Assembly: GCA_964640085.1 (NCBI GenBank)
Contig: CAZXFA010000011.1
Coordinates: 1 to 64,000 of the forward strand
Reading direction: 5' to 3'
Source: CAZXFA01 sp964640085
GTDB taxonomy: Bacteria; Actinomycetota; UBA4738; HRBIN12
DNA length: 64,000 nt
Both the position numbers and the translations under genes were made by a program. Below, one piece after another: positions 57,326 through 64,000 of this stretch. Every line of letters starts with the position of its first letter. Position 1 is the first letter of the stretch. A model generated the notes under the pieces. That model did not search any database. It was given only the letters and a program-made list of their open reading frames with translations, and was not told the DNA's origin.

Positions 57326-58692
57326 CCGCCCACCCCTGTGGCGGCCATCCGAGCCCGCCGACCGTGGAGGCGATAGATCGATCGGACCAGCGCTGGAGCC
57401 GCGATGAACATGATGATCAGCGCTTGGATGATGGTCACGATGTCCACGGGTGTCTGCGTCGCCGCCTGCATCGCCCGGGAGCCGTTCCGCAGGATGCCGA
57501 ACAGGATCGACGCCAGCACCACCCCCAGGGGCCTGGCTCGACCGAGCAGGGCGGTGGTGATGCCGTCGAAGCCGTACCCCGACGAGAACCCGGGGGTCAG
57601 GCTGGGCGATGTCGAGAGCAGCTGGTTGGCGCCGCCGAGCCCCGCAAGCCCCCCTGCGACAGACATCACGACCACGTACACCCGTGTCGGGCTGATCCCC
57701 GCCGCCCTGGCCGCGTCGGGGTTGGCCCCTACCGCCCGGAACTGGAACCCCACGGTGGTGCGATTGAGCAGCCACGCGATCAGCGCGGCCACCCCGATCG
57801 CGACCACGAGGCCGAGATGCAGCCGGAGGGTGGAGCCGAACAGCCTGGGGTAGAGCGCCTCCACAGGCTTCGAGATGGGATCGGTGCGGTCCGGCCGCTG
57901 GAAGAAGGTCGTCGACAGGAAGTAGAGCGCCAGGAAGCCTGCGATCGAGTTCATCATGATGGTGACGATCACCTCGTGGGCCCCGGTCTTGGCCTTGAGG
58001 ATGCCCGGGACGAATCCCCATGCCGCGCCACCCACGAATCCGGCGAGCACGATCAGCACGACGAGGAACGGCCCCGGGACTCCCACGAGGCTGAAGCCGA
58101 CCGCCGAGGCGGCGATGGCGCCCGCCGTGATCTGACCTTCGGCTCCGATGTTGAACAGGCCCGCCCGGAAGCCGAGCGCGACGGCGAGGCCGGCGTACAT
58201 CAGGGGAACGGCCACGATCAGGGACTCGGAGAGCGGATTGAACGCCCGGAGGATCTCGGTCACGTCCCCGCTCGCGAAGGCCTCCGCGATCGTGGCCGGG
58301 TTCCCGATCCCCCCCGTGAACAGGGCCCGATACGCCTCGGAGACGGCCGTCCACGACGCCTGGAGCGCGTCCACCGGGTTCCGGAAGAAGCTCTTCCACT
58401 CACGGAGAGCGTCGGTGTCGGTGAAGATGATCACCAGGGCCCCGACGGCGAGCGCTGTGACCACGGCGAGGATCGGGATCAGGACGGTCTCCCGCCACCC
58501 GACGGCTTCGGCGAGCGCGCCGGCGAACCCTCGGGTGACACCGGACGTGTCCTCGCCGGCGGCCCGGGCCTCTTGCTCCTCCTCCCGCTCCTGCTGCTCC
58601 TCGGACCGGGGCGGCGGCTCCGTGGTCGTCGGGTCCGGCGCGTCCGCCTGCGGACCGTGTCCGGGCTCCCGGGGCTCCCGCTCGTCACTCAC
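57322..58692 (-). CDS. ABC transporter permease, BmpA-type nucleoside/sugar family (first subunit)
   Basis: A 456-residue permease. A charged, disordered N-terminus of about 60 residues (EEQQEREEEQEARAAGED) precedes the first helix. SLIVAVPLMYAGLAVALGFR, AGLFNIGAEGQITAGAIAAS, TGAHEVIVTIMMNSIAGFLA, QFRAVGANPDAARAAGISPT and YGFDGITTALLGRARPLGVV mark the family. The GTG at 58690-58692 overlaps the ATPase stop, and its own stop overlaps the second permease start. Confidence 0.93.
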   Translation of the reverse strand: MSDEREPREPGHGPQADAPDPTTTEPPPRSEEQQEREEEQEARAAGEDTSGVTRGFAGALAEAVGWRETVLIPILAVVTALAVGALVIIFTDTDALREWKSFFRNPVDALQASWTAVSEAYRALFTGGIGNPATIAEAFASGDVTEILRAFNPLSESLIVAVPLMYAGLAVALGFRAGLFNIGAEGQITAGAIAASAVGFSLVGVPGPFLVVLIVLAGFVGGAAWGFVPGILKAKTGAHEVIVTIMMNSIAGFLALYFLSTTFFQRPDRTDPISKPVEALYPRLFGSTLRLHLGLVVAIGVAALIAWLLNRTTVGFQFRAVGANPDAARAAGISPTRVYVVVMSVAGGLAGLGGANQLLSTSPSLTPGFSSGYGFDGITTALLGRARPLGVVLASILFGILRNGSRAMQAATQTPVDIVTIIQALIIMFIAAPALVRSIYRLHGRRARMAATGVGG

Positions 58693-60224
58693 GGTCCGGT
58701 CGTCCCCCCGCCCGCGGAGGCGGGCGCCCCACCCGCCATCATGAGACCGAGCTCCTCACGGTTGGCACGCCCCGCCGGCAGGATGTCGACGATCCGTCCC
58801 CGGTACATCACCGCGATCCGGTCGGCGAGGCCCATCACCTCGTCCAGCTCGACCGAGATGATGACCACGGCCGCTCCACGGTCCCGCTGCTCGACCAACC
58901 GGGCATGGATGTACTCGATCGAGCCGACGTCGAGCCCCCTCGTCGGCTGGCTCGCCACGATCAGGCGGCTGTCCCGGGAGAACTCGCGCGCCACGATGGT
59001 CTTCTGCTGGTTGCCGCCGGAGAGCGTGGACGCCAGCTGGAGGACGGACGGCGTCCGGATGTCGAACGCGCGGGCCCGCTCCTCGGCCACCCGGGTCACC
59101 TCGGCCTCGTCGCGCACGATCCACCGGGCGAACGGGGCCAGATCGTACGTGTTGAGCACGAGGTTGTCCGCGATCGAGAAGTCCACGATGATCCCGTCGC
59201 GGAGCCGGTCTTCGGGGACGTGGGACACGCCGGTGCGAAGGACCTCCTTAGGGGAGGCCTTCGTGACGTCCCGGTCGAGGATCTGCACCCGGCCGGAACG
59301 GGTCGCCCGGAGGCCGGTCAGGGCCTCGGCCAACTCCGTCTGTCCGTTGCCCTGGACCCCGGCGATGCACACGATCTCGCCGGCCCGAACCTCGAACGAG
59401 ACCTCGTTCACCGCGATCTGTCGGCGATCGTCTTCCACCACCAGGTCCTCCACCACCAGGACCGGCTCCTGGGGTTCGGCGGGGGACTTCTCCACCGTGA
59501 GCTGCACGGCGCGGCCGACCATCATCGTGGCGAGCTCCTCCTCCGAGCTCTCCGAAGGGGTCGTGGTCCCTACGACGCGCCCGCGGTGGAGCACGGTGAT
59601 CCGGTCCGCGATCGCCAGGACCTCTTTGAGCTTGTGCGTGATGAAGACGATCGACTTGCCGGCCTCCCGGAGGGATCGCATGACGCCGAACAGCTCCTTG
59701 GTCTCCTGCGGTGTGAGGACGGCCGTGGGCTCGTCGAGGATCAGCACGTCCGCCTCGCGGTACAGGGCCTTGACGATCTCGGCACGCTGCTGGATGCCGA
59801 CGGGAAGATCCTCGACGAGAGCGTCTGGCGGCACTTCGAGTCCGTACTGCTTGCTGATCCCCTCCACACGACGGGCCGCATCGCGGAGGTTGAGTACTCC
59901 GAGCGGCCCCGTGTCCTCCACGCCCAGGATGATGTTCTCGGTCACGGTGAACACCGGAACCAGCATGAAGTGCTGGTGAACCATCCCCAGCCCGGCCGCG
60001 ATCGCGTCGCCGGGGGAGTCGAAGTGGACCGGGCGATCGTCGATGAGGACCTCGCCCTCGTCGGCCCGGTACAGGCCGTAGAGGATGTTCATCAGCGTGG
60101 TCTTCCCCGCACCGTTCTCACCGAGGAGTGCGTGGATCTCCCCGGGTTCCACGGTGAGGTCGACCGAGTCGTTGGCGATCACCCCCGGGAACCGCTTGGT
60201 GATCCGCCTCAGCTCGAGCTTCAC
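58689..60224 (-). CDS. ABC transporter ATP-binding protein with two ATPase domains
   Basis: A 511-residue fused ATPase. The N-terminal half is canonical: Walker A LLGENGAGKTTLMNIL, then the LPVGIQQRAEIVKAL signature and Walker B DVLILDEPTAVLTPQE. The C-terminal half is degenerate: GVQGNGQTELAEAL for Walker A, LSGGNQQKTIVAREF as signature, and RLIVASQPTRGLDVGS, in which the usual acidic residues of Walker B are lost. This asymmetry is normal in the NupO/RnsB-like group. The GTG at 60222-60224 is the start. It is followed by the two permeases with overlaps. Confidence 0.94.
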   Translation of the reverse strand: MKLELRRITKRFPGVIANDSVDLTVEPGEIHALLGENGAGKTTLMNILYGLYRADEGEVLIDDRPVHFDSPGDAIAAGLGMVHQHFMLVPVFTVTENIILGVEDTGPLGVLNLRDAARRVEGISKQYGLEVPPDALVEDLPVGIQQRAEIVKALYREADVLILDEPTAVLTPQETKELFGVMRSLREAGKSIVFITHKLKEVLAIADRITVLHRGRVVGTTTPSESSEEELATMMVGRAVQLTVEKSPAEPQEPVLVVEDLVVEDDRRQIAVNEVSFEVRAGEIVCIAGVQGNGQTELAEALTGLRATRSGRVQILDRDVTKASPKEVLRTGVSHVPEDRLRDGIIVDFSIADNLVLNTYDLAPFARWIVRDEAEVTRVAEERARAFDIRTPSVLQLASTLSGGNQQKTIVAREFSRDSRLIVASQPTRGLDVGSIEYIHARLVEQRDRGAAVVIISVELDEVMGLADRIAVMYRGRIVDILPAGRANREELGLMMAGGAPASAGGGTTGP

Positions 60225-60267
60225 CCAGATACCTTCCGGTCCTCGAGATCACCGGACCCTAGCAGGG

Positions 60268-60303
60268 ACGGGGGGTGCGGGCTCGACACCCGGCACCCCC
60301 CGT
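60268..60303 (-). other. Strong intercistronic hairpin after the solute-binding gene
   Basis: ACGGGGGGTGC (60268-60278) and GCACCCCCCGT (60293-60303) form a perfect 11-pair stem 20 bases after the BMP lipoprotein stop. No U-run follows. Such hairpins usually protect the binding-protein mRNA and reduce read-through into the ATPase and permease genes, giving excess binding protein. Confidence 0.6.
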
Positions 60304-60322
60304 CACAGATCGAGCCGAGGTC

Positions 60323-61420
60323 CTACGCGGGGTAGTCCGCCGGATCCACGGACACGCTGCCGTCGATGATCCCTTGCCGCAGCTCGTCGAGCTTGCTCGC
60401 GAGCTCGGCCGGAACCTGATCCTCATACTCGTGGAAGGGCGCGATCTGCACGCCCTCGTTCTCGAGCGTCCCCGAGTAGAACCCTCCCTCGAACGTCCCC
60501 TCGACCACCGAATTGATGGCGTCGAACACCGCGACGTCCATGTTCTTCATGATCGAGGTGAGGAACAGGTCGCAGAACTCCTCGGCCGAGATGCAGCCGT
60601 CGGTGTCCACCCAGATGACCTTGGTCCCCGGGTTGTCCTGTGCGGCGGCGGTCGTCCCGAACCCCACGGGACCGGCCACGGGCAGGACGGTGTCGGCGCC
60701 CTCACCGATGAAGTCCTCGGTGAGCCGACGGCCGTCGTCCTGGTTCTCGAAGTTCCCCGTGAACGAGTCGCGACCGAGGACCTCCACCGACGTCCCGTTG
60801 TCCTGGTTGTAGGCGCGCACGCCGGCTAGGTACCCGTCCATGAAGATCGTGACGGTCGGGATCTCGATGCCGCCGTACGTGGCCACCGTGCCCGTCTCGG
60901 TCATCCCGGCCGCCAGGTACCCGGCCAGGAACGCCGCCTGGTCGGTGGCGAACGTCAGGCCGAGCACGTTCGGGATCACGGGGTCGTAGGCGAAGTCTAC
61001 GATCGCGAACGGCAGGTCCGGATTCGCCTCTGCGGCCTGCTGCGTGGCGTCGCCGAGCAGGAAGCCGATCGTGATGATGATGTCGCAGCCCTCGTCGATG
61101 AGGGCCTGGATGTTGGGCAGGTAGTCGTCCTGCGTCTGCGACTCGAGGAACTTGGCCTCGACCCCCAGCTCCTCCGCGGCCCGTTCGGCGCCGGCCCAGG
61201 CGGTCTGGTTGAAGCTCTTGTCGTCGATGCCGCCGACGTCGGTCACCTGGCAGGCCTTCATGCCTTCGCCGGGGAGGGGCTCAGCCGTCTCGCCCGTAGG
61301 GCCCGTGACCGCCGTTTCCCCGGTCGGTCCGGTGGCCTGCGGCTCCTCCTCCTCGGCACATGCCGCGGCGATCAGCGCCAGGACCGCCACCACGGCGAGG
61401 ATGCGCAACCACTTCGTCAT
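60323..61420 (-). CDS. bmpA: BMP-family substrate-binding lipoprotein
   Basis: A 365-residue surface lipoprotein of the Bmp/Med/PnrA family, which binds purine nucleosides in characterised members. The lipoprotein signal is ILAVVAVLALIAAAC (lipobox Cys at about 21). A linker with two GPTGETA units follows, then KACQVTDVGGIDDKSFNQTA, CDIIITIGFLLGDATQQAAE, GLTFATDQAAFLAGYLAAGM, ADTVLPVAGPVGFGTTAAAQ and KVIWVDTDGCISAEEFCD. The ATG at 61418-61420 has AAGGAGGGG upstream. It is the first gene of the transporter operon, with upp upstream on the same strand. Confidence 0.94.
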   Translation of the reverse strand: MTKWLRILAVVAVLALIAAACAEEEEPQATGPTGETAVTGPTGETAEPLPGEGMKACQVTDVGGIDDKSFNQTAWAGAERAAEELGVEAKFLESQTQDDYLPNIQALIDEGCDIIITIGFLLGDATQQAAEANPDLPFAIVDFAYDPVIPNVLGLTFATDQAAFLAGYLAAGMTETGTVATYGGIEIPTVTIFMDGYLAGVRAYNQDNGTSVEVLGRDSFTGNFENQDDGRRLTEDFIGEGADTVLPVAGPVGFGTTAAAQDNPGTKVIWVDTDGCISAEEFCDLFLTSIMKNMDVAVFDAINSVVEGTFEGGFYSGTLENEGVQIAPFHEYEDQVPAELASKLDELRQGIIDGSVSVDPADYPA

Positions 61421-61462
61421 GCCCCCTCCTTCCCCTCGGCCCCTCGGTCAGGGTCGTCTCCA

Positions 61463-61527
61463 CACGTTGGTACGTGGCCGGACATCCCGGGGGATGCCCG
61501 AGCCGACAAGGGGGAATCTACCCCCTT
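61463..61527. promoter_or_regulatory. Three dyads in the upp-bmpA gap
   Basis: The 163-bp gap between upp and bmpA contains CACGT-N4-ACGTG (61463-61476), CATCCC-GG-GGGATG (61483-61496) and AAGGGGG-AATCTA-CCCCCTT (61508-61527). All lie upstream of the bmpA start. The last could be the upp terminator or an operator; the first two are more like repressor sites for the transporter. Roles are inference. Confidence 0.35.
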
Positions 61528-61583
61528 CCCGCAGACCTCGCTTCGGGCCGACCGCGTCCCCCCGAGCGGGACCATCGGCTGGC

Positions 61584-62201
61584 TCACTCGGTCCCGAACA
61601 GCCGGTCCCCGAAGTCCCCGAGCCCGGGGAGGATGTACCCGTGCTCGTTCAGCTGCCGGTCCAGCGCGGCGGTGAAGATCGGCACGTCCGGGTGGTCGTC
61701 CTGCATCTTCTGGACGCCCTCGGGGGCCGAGACCACGCAGACGAACCGGATCGAGGCCGGTGACCCCTCCCTTACGGCGGCCGTGGCCGCAGAGCCCGAT
61801 CCGCCCGTGGCCAGCATCGGGTCCAGCACCAGCACATGGCGCCCCTCGACCGGTGGCAGCTTGCGGTAGTAGGACTGCGGCTGGAGCGAGGCCTCGTCCC
61901 GTTCCAAGCCGATGTACCCCACGGCCACCTCGGGGAACAGCTCGGTCACGGCCTCGAGCATCCCCAGCCCCGCCCGCAGGATCGGGACCGCCACCAGATC
62001 GCCGAGGATCCGCCCGATCGTGGGCTCGAGCGGCGTTTGGACGTCGATCTGGGTCGTCGGCAGGTCCCGGATCGCCTCCAGCGCGAGGGCGAGCGCCAGG
62101 CGCTTGGCGAGCGTCCGGAACACGGGGGGAGGGGTCGCCCGATCCCGGAGCTGGGCGAGCAGGTGCTCGGCGAGGGGATGGTCGACGACGGTGATCGACA
62201 C
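61584..62201 (-). CDS. upp: Uracil phosphoribosyltransferase
   Basis: A 205-residue salvage enzyme making UMP from uracil and PRPP. TTQIDVQTPLEPTIGRIL, LVAVPILRAGLGMLEAVTEL, GRHVLVLDPMLATGGSGSAA (PRPP loop) and HGYILPGLGDFGDRLFGTE (uracil-binding end) are diagnostic. The GTG at 62199-62201 has a TAGGAT box six bases upstream (complement of 62208-62213), so it is probably leaderless. Placement beside a nucleoside-type ABC importer suggests joint pyrimidine salvage. Confidence 0.96.
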   Translation of the reverse strand: MSITVVDHPLAEHLLAQLRDRATPPPVFRTLAKRLALALALEAIRDLPTTQIDVQTPLEPTIGRILGDLVAVPILRAGLGMLEAVTELFPEVAVGYIGLERDEASLQPQSYYRKLPPVEGRHVLVLDPMLATGGSGSAATAAVREGSPASIRFVCVVSAPEGVQKMQDDHPDVPIFTAALDRQLNEHGYILPGLGDFGDRLFGTE

Positions 62202-62207
62202 GGCCGC

Positions 62208-62213
62208 ATCCTA
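62208..62213 (-). promoter_or_regulatory. -10 box (TAGGAT) for upp, leaderless
   Basis: On the minus strand TAGGAT ends six bases before the upp GTG, with no Shine-Dalgarno between. Confidence 0.5.
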
Positions 62214-62268
62214 ATCGCGGGCGGCGTCGGTCGTCGGGTGGTTGCCAGCGGTCCCCCCGGCTGGCACC

Positions 62269-62334
62269 ATGACAGGCCTGATGCGGGGTTCCTTCGGGTT
62301 CTGGTTCTTCTACGGCGGCGCCAGCCCGGCGTAG
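62269..62334 (+). CDS. Leader peptide rich in aromatic codons
   Basis: A 21-codon open frame (18 bases per six codons, ending in TAG at 62332-62334) upstream of the DAHP synthase gene. Its middle reads SFGFWFFYGG, that is F, F, W, F, F and Y within nine codons, all aromatic products of the pathway that the next gene begins. An alternative start is the ATG at 62281. Shortage of charged Phe, Tyr or Trp tRNA would stall the ribosome here. Too short for routine gene calling; the composition and position are the evidence. Confidence 0.75.
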   Translation: MTGLMRGSFGFWFFYGGASPA

Positions 62335-62350
62335 TCGCCTGAGCCGAAGG
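62291..62350 (+). promoter_or_regulatory. Leader pairing region of the aro attenuator
   Basis: CCTTCGG (62291-62297), inside the leader peptide frame, is the exact complement of CCGAAGG (62344-62350), placed just after the leader stop and just before the terminator. Stalling at the aromatic codons would block this pairing and change what the downstream arm can do. The switching logic is inference; the complementarity is seen. Confidence 0.5.
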
Positions 62351-62359
62351 AGCAGACGA

Positions 62360-62390
62360 CCCCGGGCCGAGGGCCCGGGGTTCTTCGTCT
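62360..62390 (+). terminator. aroF: Attenuator terminator before the DAHP synthase gene
   Basis: CCCCGGGCC (62360-62368) and GGCCCGGGG (62372-62380) form a perfect nine-pair stem with a GAG loop, followed by the T-rich TTCTTCGTCT. AGACGA (62354-62359) can also pair with TCGTCT (62385-62390). It lies 25 bases past the leader peptide stop and 35 bases before the aroF start, the classical place for an attenuator. Confidence 0.75.
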
Positions 62391-62424
62391 CCGGGAACGC
62401 GGTCCGCGAGCGGGAGGTGGGCCG

Positions 62425-63447
62425 ATGGTCGTGGTGATGGAACGGGAGGCCTCCGAGGCCGACATCGAGGGGGTCGCCGAGCGCGTCCGCGCGGCGGGCG
62501 GCGAGGCCTTCGTCTCGCGTGGCACGGTCCATACCATCATCGGTCTGGTCGGGGACACAGAGCGCTTCCGGGCGATCCCGTGGGACCAGCTCCCGGGCGT
62601 CGATCACGTGATCCAGGTCGGCAAGCCCTACAAGATGGTCGCCGCCGACCTCCACCCGCAGCCGTCCACCGTCGTGGTGGGGACCGCGGCGGTCGGTCGC
62701 GGGACGTTCACCATCATCGCCGGGCCGTGCGCGGTCGAGAGCGAGGAGCAGGCGTTGATCGCCACCAAGGCGGCGAAGGCTTCCGGCGCGACGATCCTTC
62801 GGGGGGACGTGTACAAGCCACGGACCTCGCCGTACTCGTTCCAGGGGCTCGGGGAGCGGGGGCTGGAGATCCTGGAGGAGTGCCGGCACCAAACCGGGCT
62901 GCCGCTCGTCGTCGAGGTGGTGGACATCTCGCAGGTCCAGCGTGTCGCCGAGGTGGCCGATTGCATCCGGATCGGGACCCGGAACGCGCAGAACTTCGAG
63001 TTGCTGAAGGAGGTCGGGCACACGCGCAAGCCCGTCATGCTCAAGCGGGGCCTGGCGATGACGATCGCCGAGTGGCTCCAGGCCGCCGAGTACGTGGCGC
63101 AGCGGGGCAACTCCGCGATCATCCTGTGCGAGCGCGGGATCCGCACGTTCGAGCCGTCGACCCGCAACACGCTTGACCTTGCCGGCATGGCCGTGGCGCA
63201 AGCCGAGTCGCACCTCCCCGTGATCGTCGATCCCTCCCATGCGGTCGGCAAACGGCACCTGGTCGCGCCGATGGCCCGCGCCGCGGTGGCAGCGGGAGCC
63301 GACGCCGTGATGATCGACGTGCACCCGGACCCGGAGAGCGCCCTGTGCGACGGACCGCAGGCGCTCACGCCGGAGGAGATGCTCGACCTGGGACGGGAGC
63401 TCGAAGGGTTGGCGGAGGCGGTCGGCCGCCCGTTGGAGCGGTCCTGA
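62425..63447 (+). CDS. aroF: DAHP synthase (class I beta) with N-terminal regulatory domain
   Basis: A 340-residue 3-deoxy-7-phosphoheptulonate synthase, first step of aromatic biosynthesis (PEP plus erythrose 4-phosphate). Residues 1-75 form a ferredoxin/ACT-like domain (ADIEGVAERVRAAGGEAFVS, HTIIGLVGDTERF) known from thermotogal relatives to mediate feedback inhibition. The barrel has TIIAGPCAVESEEQALIATK, RGDVYKPRTSPYSFQGLGER, PVMLKRGLAMTIAEWLQAAE, IILCERGIRTFE and PVIVDPSHAVGKRHLVAPM. GGGAGGTGGG precedes the ATG at 62425. It appears to be controlled both by attenuation and allosterically. Confidence 0.96.
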   Translation: MVVVMEREASEADIEGVAERVRAAGGEAFVSRGTVHTIIGLVGDTERFRAIPWDQLPGVDHVIQVGKPYKMVAADLHPQPSTVVVGTAAVGRGTFTIIAGPCAVESEEQALIATKAAKASGATILRGDVYKPRTSPYSFQGLGERGLEILEECRHQTGLPLVVEVVDISQVQRVAEVADCIRIGTRNAQNFELLKEVGHTRKPVMLKRGLAMTIAEWLQAAEYVAQRGNSAIILCERGIRTFEPSTRNTLDLAGMAVAQAESHLPVIVDPSHAVGKRHLVAPMARAAVAAGADAVMIDVHPDPESALCDGPQALTPEEMLDLGRELEGLAEAVGRPLERS

Positions 63448-63458
63448 AGCTGCGGCGT

Positions 63459-64000
63459 TCAGGCCGCGACGATCGGCGTGAGCTCCACGATGTCGCAGGC
63501 GCCGCGCCACCGACCCACGGCCTCGGCCGGGGGTCCCGCTCGGCTCCGTCTCCGATCCACGAGCGATCTGGCGGCTTCCTCCCACTCCGGGCCCTCGAGG
63601 ACCCTCGCGACCGCGTGGAACTCGGCGGCCGCCGTGTCGCGCCCGCGCGTCTCGGGCGAGGTCGTCTTGTGGCGGGTGATCACCAGCAGCTCGGCGGCGT
63701 TGGGGACGCCGGGGATGGTCTGCTCCTCGGGGCCGGGCTCCTTCTTCGACAGGACCAGGATCTTCCCGTTCTTGTAGGTGAACCAGGCCGGCACGGTGCG
63801 CCGGCGGCCGTTGACCTCGACCCCGACCCAGATCACGTCCGAGCGCCGCAGGCCGTCCTCCACCCACTTGGGGAGCTTGGTCGGCGCCGCCTGCACGAGC
63901 ACGGGGACCTCGATCTCGCCCACGATCTCCCCGTCCAGGACGAACGAGGCCAGGTACGTCCCGGACTCGTCGAAGGTGGCGTCCTCGATCGTGTCGGTCT
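63459..64000 (-). CDS. Conserved hypothetical protein, possibly PNPOx-like (5' end beyond window)
   Basis: The frame is open from the window edge; the ATG-like internal codon at 63923 is not the start because DATFDESGTYLASFVLDGEI lies in frame upstream. Visible sequence: VIWVGVEVNGRRRTVPAWFT, YKNGKILVLSKKEPGPEEQT, IPGVPNAAELLVITRHKTTS and AVARVLEGPEWEEAARSLVD. The beta-rich pattern with a charged loop resembles pyridoxamine-phosphate-oxidase-like folds, but I cannot name the family with confidence. It converges with aroF across an 11-base gap. Confidence 0.7.
   Translation of the reverse strand, partial: TDTIEDATFDESGTYLASFVLDGEIVGEIEVPVLVQAAPTKLPKWVEDGLRRSDVIWVGVEVNGRRRTVPAWFTYKNGKILVLSKKEPGPEEQTIPGVPNAAELLVITRHKTTSPETRGRDTAAAEFHAVARVLEGPEWEEAARSLVDRRRSRAGPPAEAVGRWRGACDIVELTPIVAA

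Noticed and set aside
62262..62267. TGGCAC before the aro leader as a sigma-54 promoter
   Set aside because: No TTGC follows at the needed distance, and sigma-54 is generally absent from actinobacteria; it is one arm of a GCCAGC/GCTGGC repeat.

Overview
The window is very GC-rich DNA that reads like one chromosomal stretch of a deep-branching, probably uncultured member of the Actinomycetota. Pointers are an F420-type LLM oxidoreductase, a DUF5319 protein beside an LmbE-type deacetylase, an RskA-like anti-sigma factor, a POL-PE-LIG LigD divergent from Ku, an IclR-type (GylR-like) regulator of a glycerol regulon, frequent GTGA/ATGA gene overlaps, and many genes whose only promoter is a TANNNT box 6-8 nt before the start codon (leaderless mRNAs). 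I see no rRNA, tRNA, CRISPR array, insertion sequence or prophage. Coding density is high; the only gene-poor stretch over 300 bp is a decayed pseudogene at 43.4-45.2 kb.

Layout. 0-6.2 kb: the Fe-S carrier ATPase mrp (cut by the window edge), divergent from a SufR-like regulator; a slipin/NfeD membrane pair; an ECF sigma/anti-sigma pair; a secreted hypothetical. 6.3-12.6 kb: esterase, sugar nucleotidyltransferase, LLM oxidoreductase, HARE-HTH protein, GlpX, an epimerase and PgsA. 12.6-24 kb: a large glycerol/dihydroxyacetone regulon on the minus strand (glpF, dhaK, dhaL, glpK, an acidic repeat protein, a GlpA-like dehydrogenase, SdhB/SdhC/SdhD-like subunits, and a DhaM-HPr-EI fusion), divergent from a second dhaL coupled to an IclR regulator. 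24-34.8 kb: housekeeping and redox genes (LhgO, PHP phosphoesterase, NDH-2-like flavoprotein, CBS protein, TldD/TldE, amidohydrolase), then a lipoprotein thioredoxin whose first active-site cysteine codon is an in-frame TGA, then rmuC. 35-41.3 kb: the arginine operon argC-J-B-R-G-H behind a 25-bp perfect operator dyad. 41.3-55.6 kb: small enzymes, a decayed nSTAND/solute-binding pseudogene, NHEJ genes ligD and ku, PII control genes glnB and glnD, DUF72, hydrolase, SemiSWEET and SCP2 genes. 55.6-64 kb: thioesterase, a BmpA-type nucleoside ABC transporter, upp, and a DAHP synthase behind a leader peptide rich in Phe/Trp/Tyr codons with an attenuator.

How the parts work together. Glycerol would enter through GlpF, be phosphorylated by GlpK, and glycerol 3-phosphate would be oxidised by the GlpA-like flavoprotein. 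That flavoprotein lacks the usual C-terminal BFD-like domain and is translationally coupled to complex-II-type Fe-S and cytochrome b anchor subunits, with no sdhA present. This suggests a hybrid glycerol-3-phosphate:quinone oxidoreductase. In parallel, PEP would phosphorylate dihydroxyacetone through EI, HPr and DhaM (one polypeptide) to DhaL and DhaK. Arginine genes are probably repressed by the ArgR encoded inside their own operon. Aromatic amino-acid entry seems to be controlled by attenuation and by the ferredoxin/ACT-like domain of the DAHP synthase. The three observations I rate highest are the candidate selenocysteine thioredoxin with a hairpin fitting bacterial SECIS geometry, the hybrid GlpA-SdhBCD module, and the aromatic leader-peptide attenuator.
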